DNA from: Candidatus Gastranaerophilales bacterium
Lineage (GTDB): Bacteria; Cyanobacteriota; Vampirovibrionia; Gastranaerophilales; Gastranaerophilaceae
Direction: 5' to 3'
Length of the DNA stretch: 64,000 nt
Assembly: GCA_944325105.1 (NCBI GenBank)
Contig: CALUYW010000004.1
Coordinates: forward strand, 42,966 to 106,965
Positions 62,193-64,000 of the stretch are shown piece by piece. The position numbers were made by a program, and so were the translations under genes. Below the pieces are notes generated by a model. It worked only from the letters and a program-made list of their open reading frames with translations. It did no database searches and was not told the DNA's origin. Position 1 is the stretch's first letter, and each line of letters starts with the position of its first letter.

Positions 62193-64000
62193 ATGTCAGA
62201 CTTTAAAATTTCAGCAAAAATCGATGCACCTAGAGTGCTCCAAAACAAAAATAACTCATTGCATGTAAATCCGTTTAGCGAAAATAGCTTTGATAGCGTC
62301 ACTTTTACAGGCAATAAAAAGAAAAAAGATTCAATACTAAAAAGAGCACAAATAACAATTATGGCAGCACTTACTGCCCTGAACATATCAGCATGCAACA
62401 AGCCTGTTGATAAGAATGTTTTGCCTGACAATCCTGAAATTGGGATTGAAGAAATGGTAGAATTACCTGAAGAAGATTATATTTACGCAAGTGATGAAAT
62501 ATTGGATGAACTTGAAAATCACACCCATGCTGCCACCATTATAACAACACCTCATCAAAGTGTAAGATATGTATATGTACCAAGAGGCGGAAATGCCGAA
62601 GGCACAGAAAAAGTTCAAGTTTCTATTGGCGATGAAGATACTTTGGCTACAATTGTTAAAGAAAACTTTGGCAAAATTAACGATGATAATTTATACTCTG
62701 TCGCCTTAGACCAAGCAAAAGCAAATGCTGAACTTATATTAGAAGCTATAAACGATAACGAAGGAGAAATTCTATACGGCGATGTAGCCGATATCCCTGC
62801 TGATGTTCTTTTAAACACAAAACTTAATCCTGATAATAGAGAACAGGAGATTAAACTTGTTAACTCAACACATGAAGACTTTATGCCTTCATACGATGAC
62901 CACAATATGACAACTTTTGTTGACCAAGAAAGATTTGTTTCCGATAACCCATACGTCATAATTGACCCAGAATGGGACGGTGTAACATCAGATCCTTCAG
63001 GATATCCAATATACAGAAGCGCTGAAGAAGCAATCTTAACAAACTACAGAAGCACTGATGCTGAAAAAAACAATAAATATGTAGAATCAACTTGGACAGA
63101 TACTTACTCAGATATTCTTGACGGACTCAGAGACGACGCAATTAATGCACAATATTTTGAAGGTATGTCCAGAGATGAGGCCCTTTCGCTACTGAAAGAC
63201 AGTAATTTTAAAGGCAAAATCACACTTCATATGGGGGATGTAGAAGCACAAAGAATAGCTATAGGATGCGAAAAGCACGGTGCACTTGAAAATATTACAA
63301 ACGGACAAGACTACAGATTTTCATACTTACAATCAACAGTAAAAGAAGTCAACTTGAATGAAAAAGACGAAAATGACGAATATAAATACCAAACTATGTA
63401 TGATTTAATGCAGTTTTATGCAGATCCGAGCGATGAGTATCAAAACAATGGTAAAACATTGCTTGACAGATACAATGAAAATCCAAACGACCCGGAAACT
63501 ATGGCATATATCTTGGTTGCAGTAAAAGATATAATACAAAATGACCCTTATTTTAGTACTGCCAAATTTGAATTTAATGGAGAAAAAGTAAGCGGAAGTG
63601 ACTTAACTTCACAACAAGCGCTACAGATAAGCCTTATTAAAGATGATAAGCCAATAGTTGACACTGTTGAGCTTGGCGACGCAGCTTATAATTTAAAAGG
63701 CTCAGGCGAAGAAAATATCTATATTATTACCGAAGATAAAATTAAGGAGCCATCAGATACTGATACAGACACTGATGTTGATACAGATACTGACACAGAT
63801 GTAGATACAGATACTGACGTAGATACCGATACTGACGTTGACACTGATACAGACGTAGATACCGATACTGATACTGATGTTGATACAGATACAGACACTG
63901 ATACAGACATAGATACTGATACAGACGTAGATACCGATACGGATGTTGACACTGACACTGACGTCGATACAGACACCGATATTGATACAGACACTGATGT
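62193..64000 (+). CDS. Giant lipoprotein-like paralogue with Asp-Thr repeats, cut by window end
   Basis: Open from the ATG at 62193 (GGAGA upstream) to the window end, at least 602 residues. An N-terminal ~50-residue extension ends in SVTFTGNKKKKDS. Then comes a hydrophobic stretch with a lipobox-like end (AQITIMAALTALNISAC, Cys68), so it may be a lipoprotein with an unusually long n-region. Residues ~110-500 are homologous to the preceding protein (ALDQAKANAELILEAI; YGDVADIPADVLLNTKL; LLDRYNENPNDPETM), but the N-terminal LysM-like part and the YEDG module are missing. From about residue 521 the Asp-Thr repeat runs to the edge. The pair is a tandem duplication that has diverged. Confidence 0.85.
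   Translation, partial: MSDFKISAKIDAPRVLQNKNNSLHVNPFSENSFDSVTFTGNKKKKDSILKRAQITIMAALTALNISACNKPVDKNVLPDNPEIGIEEMVELPEEDYIYASDEILDELENHTHAATIITTPHQSVRYVYVPRGGNAEGTEKVQVSIGDEDTLATIVKENFGKINDDNLYSVALDQAKANAELILEAINDNEGEILYGDVADIPADVLLNTKLNPDNREQEIKLVNSTHEDFMPSYDDHNMTTFVDQERFVSDNPYVIIDPEWDGVTSDPSGYPIYRSAEEAILTNYRSTDAEKNNKYVESTWTDTYSDILDGLRDDAINAQYFEGMSRDEALSLLKDSNFKGKITLHMGDVEAQRIAIGCEKHGALENITNGQDYRFSYLQSTVKEVNLNEKDENDEYKYQTMYDLMQFYADPSDEYQNNGKTLLDRYNENPNDPETMAYILVAVKDIIQNDPYFSTAKFEFNGEKVSGSDLTSQQALQISLIKDDKPIVDTVELGDAAYNLKGSGEENIYIITEDKIKEPSDTDTDTDVDTDTDTDVDTDTDVDTDTDVDTDTDVDTDTDTDVDTDTDTDTDIDTDTDVDTDTDVDTDTDVDTDTDIDTDTD
63757..64000 (+). repeat. Coding Asp-Thr repeat of the second giant gene, continuing past the window
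   Basis: The same codon-pair repeat as at 61166-61925, with GATACTGACGTAGATACC-type blocks; it is still open at base 64000. Confidence 0.9.

Noticed and set aside
61166..64000. CRISPR-like or minisatellite array
   Set aside because: The repeats are 6-12 bases, continuous, in frame and have no unique spacers; they are coding repeats.

Overview
The window is AT-rich bacterial DNA with short intergenic gaps and genes on both strands. It encodes a Gram-negative envelope (two TolC-like outer-membrane factors, an HlyD/EmrA adaptor, a large AsmA-like protein). It also encodes a strictly fermentative, oxygen-sensitive metabolism: pyruvate formate-lyase, class III ribonucleotide reductase, a bifurcating-type [FeFe] hydrogenase and a sensory [FeFe] hydrogenase cluster. 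This mix, plus many lineage-restricted proteins with Gln/Pro-rich or Asp-rich low-complexity parts, suggests an uncultured gut bacterium of the non-photosynthetic Cyanobacteria (Gastranaerophilales/Vampirovibrionia). That placement is inference; no 16S gene is present.

Layout. 1-2.65 kb: a three-gene minus-strand operon of unknown proteins behind a cobalamin riboswitch. 2.87-3.37 kb: a tRNA-Leu gene flanked on both sides by duplicated fragments of itself. 3.4-15.1 kb: gatB, a HEAT-repeat-like protein family, a B12-binding-type radical SAM protein, a winged-helix/histidine kinase/response regulator operon, class II aldolase and a LysM-like/coiled-coil protein. 15.1-19.5 kb: rpiB, clpC, a degenerate response regulator, tRNA-Ser(GGA) and a cupin. 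19.5-26.7 kb: a DRE-TIM aldolase, pflA-pflB, and divergent nrdD-nrdG behind a second cobalamin riboswitch. 26.8-36.4 kb: an EF-hand-like acidic protein, a DHA2 drug exporter, a DtxR-family repressor operon with two tandem operators, a TolC-like protein, a sugar porter and an acyl-CoA ligase. 36.4-45.5 kb: two divergent hydrogenase operons (sensory HydS/SpoIIE-phosphatase type; HydCBA type). 45.6-53.1 kb: tRNA-Ser(CGA), AsmA-like protein, WG-repeat protein, emrA-marR and divergent tolC, and an MdaB-like flavoprotein. 53.1-64 kb: an HNH-like protein with a large insertion, secreted and hypothetical proteins, a NarL-type regulator, an FAD oxidoreductase, and two tandem homologous giant proteins with Asp-Thr repeat tails, the second cut by the window end.

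How parts fit together. Pyruvate would be split by PflB to formate and acetyl-CoA. NADH plus reduced ferredoxin can be reoxidised by HydABC as H2, and the divergent HydS/phosphatase cluster probably senses H2 or redox state. The MarR locus (EmrA adaptor, MarR, TolC) and the EmrB-like exporter 20 kb away carry nearly the same long inverted repeat over their promoters, so they look like one tripartite drug-efflux regulon in two places. Cobalamin controls nrdDG (a B12-independent reductase, a known logic) and, unexpectedly, the unknown operon at the left end, where the riboswitch can be read down to a kissing loop and a sequestered ribosome-binding site.

Most notable for follow-up: the B12-controlled unknown operon, the tRNA-Leu locus with two 95-bp tandem units between promoter and tRNA, the shared MarR-type operators, the twin DtxR-type operators, the giant Asp-Thr-repeat proteins, and a dispersed CTATCG-N3-CGATAG element around 49.4-58.5 kb.
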